From: an uncultured Lachnospiraceae bacterium
Lineage (GTDB): Bacteria; Bacillota; Clostridia; Lachnospirales; Lachnospiraceae
NCBI GenBank assembly: GCA_949472775.1
Contig: CASWVG010000011.1
Location: forward strand, 1-64,000
Reading direction: 5' to 3'
DNA length: 64,000 nt
Shown here in pieces: positions 25,526 to 33,832 of the stretch (position 1 is the first letter of the stretch; each line of letters opens with the position of its first letter). The position numbers and the translations under genes were made by a program. The notes below the pieces were generated by a model, which worked only from the letters and a program-made list of their open reading frames with translations, was not told the DNA's origin and did not search any database.

Positions 25526-26729
25526 TATTAATCTTCAGAAAAACAGCAATATCATAAAGAGAATCGTTGTGTTTATGTTCATGTTCGCCCTGTCGGGCGT
25601 GATCGTGTGGCTCGGCAGCGAGCTTTACCACAACCAGACGGATATGATGATACGGAATATCGTCATGACTCTGACGGGAAGCGGAATCGTTATCTTCGCC
25701 TATGTGATGGGCGAGACGAGCGGCTTTTTTGTCTATCGGAATGAAGGACGCTATGGGAGATTCGCCCTTACCTATCTGGCATGTCTGACGGCGGCGGTGT
25801 TTCTGCCGTTTCTGCCAGTCACGGGCTGGCCCTATCTCGTGTTTTTCGTGTTGTTGAGCGTTTTCTCGAACGGCATAACAGGACTTGTGGCGGGGAGTAT
25901 GTGCCTGCTTTTGTCCGTGAATTTTGCGGGCTGTGACTACGCGATTTTCTGGCTCTATTTTATCAGCGGCATGGCGGGGATACTTGTGTTTTCCACATTG
26001 GATGAGGAGTTCAAGGTGGGGATTCCGATGCTGATTTCCCTGTTGGTTCTGGCCTTAAGTCTCACGGCAAATGTGATTCTCTTTGCGAAGGAGCGGCTTT
26101 CCATCGCCCAGTTTATGATACCAGGCATCAATCTGATGGTATGCTGTATCCTGCTTCTGATCAGCTTGAAGATGGTCAGTTCCATGGTGATCCACAGGTA
26201 CCGGGACAGATATATGGAGATCAACGATCCGGAATGCCCTCTGCTTGTACAGCTCAAGGAACTTTCAAAAGAAGAGTATTATCACGCGATCCACACGGCA
26301 TATCTGGGGGATAAGGTCGCAAGGAGCCTTGGAATTGACGACGCGGCGGTGAAGGCATGCGGGTATTATCACAGAATCGGGAAACTGACAGGGGAAAACA
26401 CATGGGAAAATGTGTCTGCCATCTGTGAAAAGTACCATTTTCCGCCGAAGACTAAGCAGATCTTAAAAGAGTATGTGGATCCGGACGCAAAGATTGTCTC
26501 CAAGGAGACAATTGTCGTTCTGCTTGCGGACTGTATCGTGTCCTCCATTTTGTATCTGTTCGCAAAAGATCCCAAGGCGGAGCTGGATTACGAGCAGTTA
26601 ATCGACACGGTATTTAAAAAGAAGTTTGAGACGGACGAGCTCTGGGGGAATGAGATTTCCATAAGGCAGATTTGTGATATGAAAAAAATATTTATCAAGG
26701 AGAAGCTTTACTATGACTTCTTACGTTGA
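25482..26729 (+). CDS. Short, catalytically degenerate YqfF/PgpH-like 7TM-HD protein
   Basis: 415 residues at the position normally held by yqfF (pgpH), a c-di-AMP phosphodiesterase of about 700 residues. The large extracytoplasmic domain is absent: after about 20 residues the protein enters a block of about seven membrane helices (20-235). The C-terminal HD-like domain keeps the first His region (YYHAIHTAYLGDKVARSLG) and an ADCIVSS stretch, but the HD pair reads HRIGK (His near residue 297) and the usual QHHG segment is replaced by ILKEYVDP. Metal-dependent hydrolysis therefore looks lost. The TTG start at 25482 overlaps phoH; GTG 25515 is an alternative. The 3' end overlaps ybeY by 17 bases. 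It may still sense or bind c-di-AMP, which is inference. Confidence 0.8.
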   Translation: MNKKQETGITGVENNINLQKNSNIIKRIVVFMFMFALSGVIVWLGSELYHNQTDMMIRNIVMTLTGSGIVIFAYVMGETSGFFVYRNEGRYGRFALTYLACLTAAVFLPFLPVTGWPYLVFFVLLSVFSNGITGLVAGSMCLLLSVNFAGCDYAIFWLYFISGMAGILVFSTLDEEFKVGIPMLISLLVLALSLTANVILFAKERLSIAQFMIPGINLMVCCILLLISLKMVSSMVIHRYRDRYMEINDPECPLLVQLKELSKEEYYHAIHTAYLGDKVARSLGIDDAAVKACGYYHRIGKLTGENTWENVSAICEKYHFPPKTKQILKEYVDPDAKIVSKETIVVLLADCIVSSILYLFAKDPKAELDYEQLIDTVFKKKFETDELWGNEISIRQICDMKKIFIKEKLYYDFLR

Positions 26730-27213
26730 GAATGAGACAGAGCAGTCCTTTTCTTTTGACGAGAAGGCGCTGCTTGACCTTGTCGCACAGGCTGTTCTGG
26801 ACAGCGAGAACTGCCCCTACGAGACCACGGTGAATCTTCTTATAACGGACGGCGCGGGCATCCGGGAATACAATAAAAATTACAGGAACATCGACGCGGA
26901 GACGGATGTTCTCTCCTTTCCCAATCTGGAGTTTGAGACGCCGGGGGATTTTTCTGGCGTGGAGGAGAGGGCGGCGGACTGTTTTGACCCGGACAGCGGG
27001 GAACTGGTTCTGGGAGATATCATTCTGAACACGGCGCGGGTGAAGGAACAGGCGGCTGAGTACGGGCACAGCGAACGCAGGGAGTTCGCCTTTCTTCTGG
27101 CACACAGTCTGTTTCATCTGTGTGGCTACGACCATATGGAGCCGGAAGAGGCGGCACTGATGGAGGACAAGCAGGAGAGAGTACTGCAGAGTCTTCAGAT
27201 TACAAGGGCGTAA
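26713..27213 (+). CDS. ybeY: rRNA maturation endoribonuclease YbeY
   Basis: 166 residues with the zinc motif HSLFHLCGYDH (H-x3-H-x5-H) near the C-terminus and YRNIDAETDVLSFPN in the middle. YbeY takes part in 16S rRNA 3'-end processing and ribosome quality control. The ribosome site AAGGAG lies inside the preceding gene. phoH-yqfF-ybeY is a conserved block in Firmicutes. Confidence 0.95.
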   Translation: MTSYVENETEQSFSFDEKALLDLVAQAVLDSENCPYETTVNLLITDGAGIREYNKNYRNIDAETDVLSFPNLEFETPGDFSGVEERAADCFDPDSGELVLGDIILNTARVKEQAAEYGHSERREFAFLLAHSLFHLCGYDHMEPEEAALMEDKQERVLQSLQITRA

Positions 27214-27216
27214 AGG

Positions 27217-27257
27217 GAAAAGAGCTTCTGCGACGCAGCTATGGTGCATTCTCCGCA
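27217..27257 (+). repeat. Shortened copy of the structured intergenic element (before the flippase gene)
   Basis: GAAAAGAGCTTCT (27217-27229) is identical to 40889-40901, and GCATTCTCCGCA (27246-27257) is identical to 40971-40982. Here they are 29 bases apart (start to start) instead of 82, so the middle of the element and the GGAGAAT left arm are missing. This is the clearest sign that the element before metH and this gap share ancestry. Confidence 0.55.
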
Positions 27258-27290
27258 CAGAGAAAGTCAGTATGCAGACAGAGGATAACG

Positions 27291-28937
27291 ATGAATATAC
27301 AGTGGATGGCGAAAAATTTGAAAAACAGAATTGTCCTCTCGGCGGGGATTGTTTCTTATATGCTCCTTCTCCTTCTGCGGATTCCGCTCTCAAGATTTAT
27401 TGGGGATGAAGGGGTAGGACTTTTTGCCCCGGCATTTGAGCTGTTTGTATTGACTACACTGGTCATATCTTATGGCATGTCTAATGCCATGGCGGGTATC
27501 ATCCGCTACCGGGTCAAGCGGGAGCGGTATCGGAATGCGGATAAGGTATTTAAGACAGCATTTGTTATGAATCTGTTTCTGGGCACGGTGATGGCGTTAT
27601 TTCTGTTGCTTTTTTCTTCATGGATCGCGGAAACGATTGTTCTGGAGCGTCTGAGCCGCATGGCGGTGATGGCGGCGGCGCCCTCTGTATTTTTTGCGGC
27701 GCTGACCGGTATTTTCAGAGGTTACTTTAACGGTTACGGCATGGGTGTGCTGACGGCGCATTCCCAATATATCGAAAAGATCGCCATGTTTGCGGGTGCG
27801 ATTATCGGCGGCAGGGCATTTTATGGTTATGGGCAGAAAGTGGCGGCTCTCTACCAGGTGGAGGCGCACAGTTATGCTTACGGGGCGCTTGGCGCCATGC
27901 TCGGCATTTTTATTTCGCAGGTGATAGCCGTACTGCATCTGCTTGTGGTCTATGTGATCTATGCGGGAGCCTTTAAGGGGAGACCGGGACAGGACAACAG
28001 CAGGCGTGCCGAGACACGTTTTGAGATCCAGCGAATGCTTATCATCAATATGGTGCCGCTTGCAGCGGTGGCTGTGCTCTCGAATCTGTTTATGATTGCG
28101 GATCAGCGTTATTTGAACTACTGTATGAATGTGACGGAGCAGGGGAGTGTGCGCACGGCCCAGTGGGGATGTTATTATGGTAAGTTTGCTCCTCTTCTCG
28201 GCATATGTACGGCGTTTTGCTGTCTGTCTGTACACGGACTGACGGGAAAGGTCGCGAATGCCTACGAGAGGGAAGAGCACCGCAATATGCGGGAGCGGCT
28301 GGGCAAGGCGGTACGAAACGCGTCCATGGTGTCTTTTCCGGCTGCGATATATCTGGCTGTCCTCGGAAAGCCCTTCTCCATCTGCTGTTATGGGAGAACA
28401 ACGGCACAGTCCGCGGTCCTGGCGGGCTGGCTTTCAAAAGGAGCGGTTCTGGCGGTTTTATTTACGTTCAGTTTTCTGTTCGGGCAGATTCTTTATAAAA
28501 TGCGTATGACAAGAGAACTGTTTCTTGCAGCGTCAGCTTCCTTTGTGGTACATCTGGCTGCCGCCTATTTTATGACGCAGCGTGGGCATATGGGGGTGGA
28601 CGGGCTGCTTTGCGCCTTGATTTTATTTTTTGGTTTTTACATGGTTCTGACCTTTGTATTCCTGAACCGGCGCGTGAAATACAGGCCAGACTGGTTTATA
28701 GGCGTTTTGTTTCCGTTTGCGTCCGCAGCGGTTTCCGGGCTGATTGTGTACCTGATCAACCGGCTGCTCTCGGGCTTTGCGGGTGCGGTGCCCTGCATTA
28801 TTATTTCCCTGTTTCTGGGGGTTGTTTTTCATATTTTTGCCCTTATGCTTCTCCGGGTGATCAGCGAGACGGAGCTGCAGGAGATGCCGCTTGGGTTTTT
28901 GTTTATTATGCTTGGCAGAACAATGGGCATTTTGTAA
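27291..28937 (+). CDS. SpoVB/MurJ-like lipid-linked oligosaccharide flippase (MOP superfamily)
   Basis: 548 residues and about 14 membrane helices, typical of the polysaccharide-transport branch of the MOP superfamily. Conserved features include LRIPLSRFIGDEGVGLFAPA at the first helix pair and FRGYFNGYGMGVLTAHSQYIE. Closest in style to SpoVB, which helps build the spore cortex in Bacillus; MurJ-type lipid II flipping or polysaccharide export cannot be excluded. ATG 27291 follows AGAGGATAACG; the frame from 27120 would overlap ybeY by 94 bases and lacks support. The BofC-like neighbour favours a sporulation context. Confidence 0.8.
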   Translation: MNIQWMAKNLKNRIVLSAGIVSYMLLLLLRIPLSRFIGDEGVGLFAPAFELFVLTTLVISYGMSNAMAGIIRYRVKRERYRNADKVFKTAFVMNLFLGTVMALFLLLFSSWIAETIVLERLSRMAVMAAAPSVFFAALTGIFRGYFNGYGMGVLTAHSQYIEKIAMFAGAIIGGRAFYGYGQKVAALYQVEAHSYAYGALGAMLGIFISQVIAVLHLLVVYVIYAGAFKGRPGQDNSRRAETRFEIQRMLIINMVPLAAVAVLSNLFMIADQRYLNYCMNVTEQGSVRTAQWGCYYGKFAPLLGICTAFCCLSVHGLTGKVANAYEREEHRNMRERLGKAVRNASMVSFPAAIYLAVLGKPFSICCYGRTTAQSAVLAGWLSKGAVLAVLFTFSFLFGQILYKMRMTRELFLAASASFVVHLAAAYFMTQRGHMGVDGLLCALILFFGFYMVLTFVFLNRRVKYRPDWFIGVLFPFASAAVSGLIVYLINRLLSGFAGAVPCIIISLFLGVVFHIFALMLLRVISETELQEMPLGFLFIMLGRTMGIL

Positions 28938-29009
28938 GATTGTTGTATAAAAAAACAGAATTGGCTGATACTGATTACAGGAAATCCGACAAGAGAGGTT
29001 TAAAACGGA

Positions 29010-29750
29010 ATGAAGCTTGTAAAACGTATCAGTCTTTTTATGACATTGTCTATGGTCATGCTCGGTCTTGGCGGCTGGGGGGCGTTAAAGGCGGAGGAGT
29101 TTTTTTATCCGCACCGGTACAGGAACAGTTATGAGCAGGCGGGGAATGGAGCGGAGGACAGTTTCCGGCAGTCGGTATCGCAGTTTGTGGATACGGCGGT
29201 CTCTCATACAACCCCGTCTGAAAAAGTTATAGAGACAGATAGGACGGCAGAGGAGCAGATCATCGATGTGGAGGAAGAACAGATCATCGAGGCGGCTGCA
29301 TCGCAGGAGCCGGTTGTGACCGCGGATACGAGGTATCTGCTGGAACTGGTGGATCTGTCAGAGGGAACTGTGACGGAGAGCGAGGAGACGATTCCCGTCA
29401 TGTACATTGGCTTAAACAGGGAGGAGCTTCTGGAGGCGTTGTCCGCTTATGAGGACAATCCGCCTTTGACGGAACTGGAACAGGGTTTTGAGACGATCGA
29501 GCTGACCGCCTTTTCCAAAGACAGGGTGGCGGTCTGCAAGTATTATAAGGAGCAGCAGACGCAAGGGTTTTATCTGATGGTGGCGGATCATTTTATCGTG
29601 GTGTACGAGGATGACAGAAGCACCCTTTATATGAATACGGATATTTTGCTGGAACGGCTGCCGGATGTTATTCAGCGAGAAATTATGGCTGGGAAATTTG
29701 TGGCAAGTGAGGAAGAGCTCTATTTATTTCTGGAGTCGTATTCCAGTTAG
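29010..29750 (+). CDS. BofC C-terminal-domain-like exported protein
   Basis: 246 residues. An N-terminal membrane or signal segment (about 7-27) is followed by a low-complexity linker with two similar IIDVEEEQIIEA-type stretches. C-terminal modules follow: about 135-190 (PVMYIGLNREELLEALSAY) and 190-246 (VVYEDDRSTLYMNTDIL ... ASEEELYLFLESYSS). The last part resembles the BofC C-terminal domain. In Bacillus, BofC restrains SpoIVB signalling in the sigma-K checkpoint. Assignment rests on pattern memory of the family, so the exact role is uncertain. Its position after a SpoVB-like gene fits sporulation. Confidence 0.6.
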   Translation: MKLVKRISLFMTLSMVMLGLGGWGALKAEEFFYPHRYRNSYEQAGNGAEDSFRQSVSQFVDTAVSHTTPSEKVIETDRTAEEQIIDVEEEQIIEAAASQEPVVTADTRYLLELVDLSEGTVTESEETIPVMYIGLNREELLEALSAYEDNPPLTELEQGFETIELTAFSKDRVAVCKYYKEQQTQGFYLMVADHFIVVYEDDRSTLYMNTDILLERLPDVIQREIMAGKFVASEEELYLFLESYSS

Positions 29751-29760
29751 CATAGCATTG

Positions 29761-29797
29761 CTTAAATGGATTTACTGAGCCCTCCATTTTACTTAAG
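29761..29797 (+). other. Hairpin between the BofC-like and HI0933-type genes
   Basis: AAATGGA (29764-29770) / TCCATTT (29783-29789), extended by CTTAA / TTAAG at the base. No T run follows on the + strand. It overlaps a spurious upstream start codon (29766) of the next gene. Confidence 0.35.
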
Positions 29798-29825
29798 AGA
29801 GAGCCAGGAGAAAGGGACCTTGAAT

Positions 29826-31058
29826 ATGAGCAGACAGGTTGCGGTGATAGGCGGCGGCGCGGCGGGCATGATGGCGGCGATTCAGACCGCCGGGGCAGGC
29901 GCGGCGGTGACCATATATGAAAAAAACGACAGAGTGGGAAAAAAGATTTTGTCCACGGGAAACGGCAGATGCAATTTTTCCAATGAGGCGATGGGGAAAG
30001 AATTTTACCATGGAAGCGGTAAGGCTCTGGCGGATGAGATTCTTTCCGCCTTTGATGTGGCGCGGACGAAAGACTTTTTTTCATCTCTTGGTATGCGGAT
30101 CAAGGCGCGGGACGGTTATCTGTATCCGGCAAGCGATCAGGCGTCCACGGTGCTCGATCTGCTGCGGTATGAACTTGACAGACGTCATGTGACAGTACAT
30201 ACGGAGGAGGCGGTCAGGTCGCTTTCCTTTGATGAGGGTAGAAAACAATTTCTGATTGGACGGCGGGGAAAGGAGGCATTTTATGATGCGGTCATTCTCT
30301 GCTGCGGCGGCAAGGCTGCGCCGAATACCGGCTCTGACGGGAGCGGCTTTCGACTGGCAGAACGGTTCGGACACCGGATTGTCAGACCCGTACCCGCCCT
30401 TGCCGCGCTTGTCTGTAAGGAGCCGTTTTATAAACAGGTGGCGGGGGTGCGATGCGATGCGGAACTCACCCTGCAGGTGGCAGGAAAAGAAGCGGCCAGG
30501 GAGCGGGGCGAGCTGCAGCTTACAGATTATGGGCTTTCCGGCATACCGGCGTTTCAGCTCTGCCGGACGGCGGCTTATGCACTCCTTGATAAAAAGCCTG
30601 TCATGGCGCAGGTATCTTTTCTTCCCGACTTTGATAAAGCGTCCTGCGACTCCTTCTTCAGGGAAAGGATTTCATCACACGGTGAAGACGGGATGGACAT
30701 GTTCTTGACCGGTATAGTCAATAAAAAAATCAACCGACTGCTTCTGAAACTGGCAGGCATCAGGGAGACAGAGCGGGTAAAAGATGTCTCCCCGGCGGCA
30801 TTTGCCAGACTGAAGGGCCTGTATCTCGGTCTGGAGACGACGGTTATGGGAACAAACGACTTTGACCGGGCGCAGGTATGCGCGGGCGGTGTGGACTGCA
30901 GCGAGGTGACGGAATATCTCATGTCGAAAAAGCGGCCGGGGCTCTATTTTGCGGGCGAAATTCTGGATATCGACGGGCTCTGTGGCGGCTATAACTTACA
31001 GTGGGCCTGGAGCAGCGGAGCGGTTGCCGGAAGGGCGGCGGCATCTGATATTATGTAA
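29826..31058 (+). CDS. HI0933-family NAD(P)/FAD-dependent oxidoreductase (YhiN-like)
   Basis: 410 residues from ATG 29826, which follows AGGAGAAAGG. FAD Rossmann motif VIGGGAAGMMAAIQTA at the N-terminus, the family signature GKKILSTGNGRCNFSNE, and a C-terminal GEILDIDGLCGGYNLQWAW that closes the FAD site. Widespread family of unknown substrate. It is followed by a second, unrelated FAD protein, so the two may be cotranscribed. The frame from 29766 would start inside a hairpin. Confidence 0.88.
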   Translation: MSRQVAVIGGGAAGMMAAIQTAGAGAAVTIYEKNDRVGKKILSTGNGRCNFSNEAMGKEFYHGSGKALADEILSAFDVARTKDFFSSLGMRIKARDGYLYPASDQASTVLDLLRYELDRRHVTVHTEEAVRSLSFDEGRKQFLIGRRGKEAFYDAVILCCGGKAAPNTGSDGSGFRLAERFGHRIVRPVPALAALVCKEPFYKQVAGVRCDAELTLQVAGKEAARERGELQLTDYGLSGIPAFQLCRTAAYALLDKKPVMAQVSFLPDFDKASCDSFFRERISSHGEDGMDMFLTGIVNKKINRLLLKLAGIRETERVKDVSPAAFARLKGLYLGLETTVMGTNDFDRAQVCAGGVDCSEVTEYLMSKKRPGLYFAGEILDIDGLCGGYNLQWAWSSGAVAGRAAASDIM

Positions 31059-31159
31059 GACGGTAAAACCGTGACATGGAAAACACACGGCGCGATGAAG
31101 TGGATTTGATATTCCCGACGTGTATCATCGCGATAAACTGTTCTGACGTGGAGGTAACT

Positions 31160-32911
31160 ATGATTCGGATACAACAGATCAAACTGGCGGCGGACTGTAA
31201 AGACGAGCGGGCGGCACTTCTCAAAAAGGCGGCAAAGCTACTGCGGATGGAACCTGCCTCCATACAGTCTCTCTCCATTGTAAAAAGATCGATAGACGCC
31301 AGAAAAAAGCCGGATATCTGCCGGGTTTACACGGTGGATGTGAAAGTGGCAGGCGAGCAGGCCGTCTTGCGGAAGCTTCGGGGAAAAAACGGACAGATGC
31401 AGCTTGTGGAAGAGACGGCGTATTGCTTCCCTGCATTTGAAGGGACGGCTGGTGACAGCGGACGGAAAACCGAAGCGATTGCTGGCAGAAAGACGATTAT
31501 GGGAGAAACGTCACTGGGACAGGGGCGTCCTGTGATTGTCGGGACAGGACCGGCGGGTCTTTTCTGCGGATATATGCTTGCGAAGGCGGGGCTGCGTCCT
31601 TTGCTGTTGGAACGTGGAAAAGAGGTACATAAGAGGCGCGAGGACGTGGAGCGTTTCTGGCGGGAAGGCGTTCTGGATCCTGGCTCCAATGTGCAGTTTG
31701 GGGAGGGAGGCGCAGGTACCTTTTCCGACGGAAAGCTGACTACTACAGTCAAAGACCCGAAAGGACGTATGCGGAAAGTTTTACGCATTTTTGTGGAAGC
31801 CGGTGCGCCGGAAGAGATTTTGTACGAGGCAAAACCTCATATCGGTACGGATATTTTAATTCATGTCATAGAAAATCTGCGCAGGCAGATCCTGGAATGG
31901 GGCGGCGAGGTACGGTTCGAGTCGCAGATGACGGCACTTCTTTTGGAAGAGGATCGGACGGCGGGGACTTCCACGCAGAACCGCCGGATTGCGGGCGTTT
32001 CTGTAAACGGGGAAGAAATACGAAGCAGTGTGGTCGTTCTTGCCATTGGTCACAGCGCGCGGGACACTTTCCGGATGCTTCACGAACTGCAAGTACCTAT
32101 GGAAGCAAAGTCTTTCGCGGTGGGTCTTCGCATGGAGCATCCCAGGGACATAATTGACAGGATGCAATATGGGGACTGCGGTCTTTTGCTTCCGGCGGCA
32201 GTGTACAAGGTGACGGCGCAGACCGCTTCCGGCAGAGGTGTCTATTCCTTCTGTATGTGCCCCGGCGGTTATGTTGTCAACGCATCCTCGGAACCGGGAA
32301 GAACGACGGTAAACGGTATGAGTTACAGCGGGCGGGACGGCACAAACAGCAACAGCGCCATGATCGTCACCGTGTCGCCAGAGGACTATGAAGCATACGG
32401 CGGGACGGGCCCCCTTGCGGGCATTGCGTTCCAGCGGCATCTGGAGGAACGGGCCTACGAAATCGGCCAGGGTGCGGTGCCTGTGGAGCGGTACGGGGAT
32501 TTCAGGGCGGCGGTCTGCGGCGGCGCGGATGCGGAAAAGCTGAACCGACAAGAGGGGATGCGATTTCCCTTGATGCCGGGCTTTTCACCCGCCATCAAGG
32601 GAGCCTGGCAGTTTGCCCCGGTACATGATATTCTGCCTGATTTTTTGAATCAGGCGCTTGTGGAAGGGATTAACTTAATTGGTCAAAAGATGCCCGGCTT
32701 TGCCCACAGTGATGCGTATCTGTCCGGCGTGGAGAGCAGAACCTCCTCTCCAATAAGGATTCTGCGGGACGAGATGGGACAGTCCGCACTGAAAGGGCTT
32801 TTCCCCTGCGGCGAGGGCGCCGGCTACGCGGGCGGCATCACATCTGCGGCGATGGACGGCATTCTGATTGCGGAGAAGGTTGCGGCGGCTTATGCTCCTG
32901 TGGTAGAATAA
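31160..32911 (+). CDS. FAD-dependent dehydrogenase of unknown substrate (COG2509-like)
   Basis: 583 residues from ATG 31160, which follows GTGGAGGTAACT. An N-terminal domain of about 100 residues (SIQSLSIVKRSIDARKKPDI) precedes the FAD Rossmann motif VIVGTGPAGLFCGYMLAKAG. Further FAD-family signatures are NVQFGEGGAGTFSDGKLTT and, near the end, PCGEGAGYAGGITSAAMDG. This matches the uncharacterised FAD-dependent dehydrogenase family, commonly about 530-600 residues. Its role is unknown. proB follows after 39 bases. Confidence 0.85.
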   Translation: MIRIQQIKLAADCKDERAALLKKAAKLLRMEPASIQSLSIVKRSIDARKKPDICRVYTVDVKVAGEQAVLRKLRGKNGQMQLVEETAYCFPAFEGTAGDSGRKTEAIAGRKTIMGETSLGQGRPVIVGTGPAGLFCGYMLAKAGLRPLLLERGKEVHKRREDVERFWREGVLDPGSNVQFGEGGAGTFSDGKLTTTVKDPKGRMRKVLRIFVEAGAPEEILYEAKPHIGTDILIHVIENLRRQILEWGGEVRFESQMTALLLEEDRTAGTSTQNRRIAGVSVNGEEIRSSVVVLAIGHSARDTFRMLHELQVPMEAKSFAVGLRMEHPRDIIDRMQYGDCGLLLPAAVYKVTAQTASGRGVYSFCMCPGGYVVNASSEPGRTTVNGMSYSGRDGTNSNSAMIVTVSPEDYEAYGGTGPLAGIAFQRHLEERAYEIGQGAVPVERYGDFRAAVCGGADAEKLNRQEGMRFPLMPGFSPAIKGAWQFAPVHDILPDFLNQALVEGINLIGQKMPGFAHSDAYLSGVESRTSSPIRILRDEMGQSALKGLFPCGEGAGYAGGITSAAMDGILIAEKVAAAYAPVVE

Positions 32912-32950
32912 ATCGTTATGGATGAAAAATGAGAAAGGACATGATTACAA

Positions 32951-33808
32951 GTGGTAGACAGAAAAGCCTTACTAAAAGATAAAAAAAGAATCGTGGTAAA
33001 GATAGGTTCCTCTTCTTTGCAGCACAAAGAGACGGGAGATCTGGATTACACGAAGCTGGATGTGCTTGTGCGGGAGCTCTGTAACCTGAGAAACATGGGG
33101 AAAGACGTGGTACTTGTCACCTCCGGCGCGATTGCCGTGGGAGAGAAGGCAATCCTGCCAAACCGGGAGGAGGACAATCCCATCGCCGTAAAGCAGGCGT
33201 GCGCCGCGGTAGGACAGGCGAGACTGATGATGATATACCAGAAAATTTTCGCGGAGTACAATCAAGTGGCGGCACAGATTCTGATGACGAAAAACACGAT
33301 CGTCGATAATCTGAACCGTTACAATGCCCGGAATACGTTCGCGGAACTTTTTAAGCTGGGCGTGATTCCGATTGTGAATGAGAACGATACGATAGCCACC
33401 TACGAGATTGAGATCGGCGACAACGATACGCTGTCGGCTATTGTTGCCGCTCTGGTGGATGCGGATGCGCTCCTTCTGCTGTCGGATATCGACGGACTTT
33501 ACACAGACGATCCCCGCACCAATCCCGATGTCAAGTATATCGAGGTGGTGGAGGAACTGACAGACGAATTGATGAATATGGGCAAAGCGTCCACCGGGAG
33601 CAGCGTTGGCACTGGCGGTATGACAACCAAGCTGCAGGCGGCAAAGATTGCCAGCAGCACAGGAGTGGACATGGTGATTGCCAACAGTAAAGATATCAAA
33701 GTGATCCATCGAATTTTAAGCGGGCAGAATATCGGGACATTATTTTTGGCACACAGAAATGAAGAGTTCGATCTGCCCCTTTATGTGCAGCAGATGCACG
33801 CGCATTAA
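32951..33808 (+). CDS. proB: Glutamate 5-kinase, PUA-less form
   Basis: 285 residues with the amino-acid-kinase fold: VVKIGSSSLQ, LVTSGAIAVGEKAI, VNENDTIAT, and DIDGLYTDDPRTNPD. First step of proline synthesis (glutamate to gamma-glutamyl phosphate). The C-terminal PUA domain of the E. coli enzyme is missing, as in many Clostridia; the end (YVQQMHAH) looks natural rather than truncated. Start is GTG 32951, with AAAGGA 11 bases upstream. proA is 2.1 kb downstream, separated by three unrelated genes. Confidence 0.94.
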   Translation: MVDRKALLKDKKRIVVKIGSSSLQHKETGDLDYTKLDVLVRELCNLRNMGKDVVLVTSGAIAVGEKAILPNREEDNPIAVKQACAAVGQARLMMIYQKIFAEYNQVAAQILMTKNTIVDNLNRYNARNTFAELFKLGVIPIVNENDTIATYEIEIGDNDTLSAIVAALVDADALLLLSDIDGLYTDDPRTNPDVKYIEVVEELTDELMNMGKASTGSSVGTGGMTTKLQAAKIASSTGVDMVIANSKDIKVIHRILSGQNIGTLFLAHRNEEFDLPLYVQQMHAH

Positions 33809-33832
33809 CATTTATCATCCGGAGGAGACAAT

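Noticed and set aside
27120-27290. N-terminal extension of the flippase into ybeY
   Set aside because: The extra residues are not membrane-protein-like, overlap ybeY by 94 bases in another frame, and the ATG at 27291 has a ribosome site.
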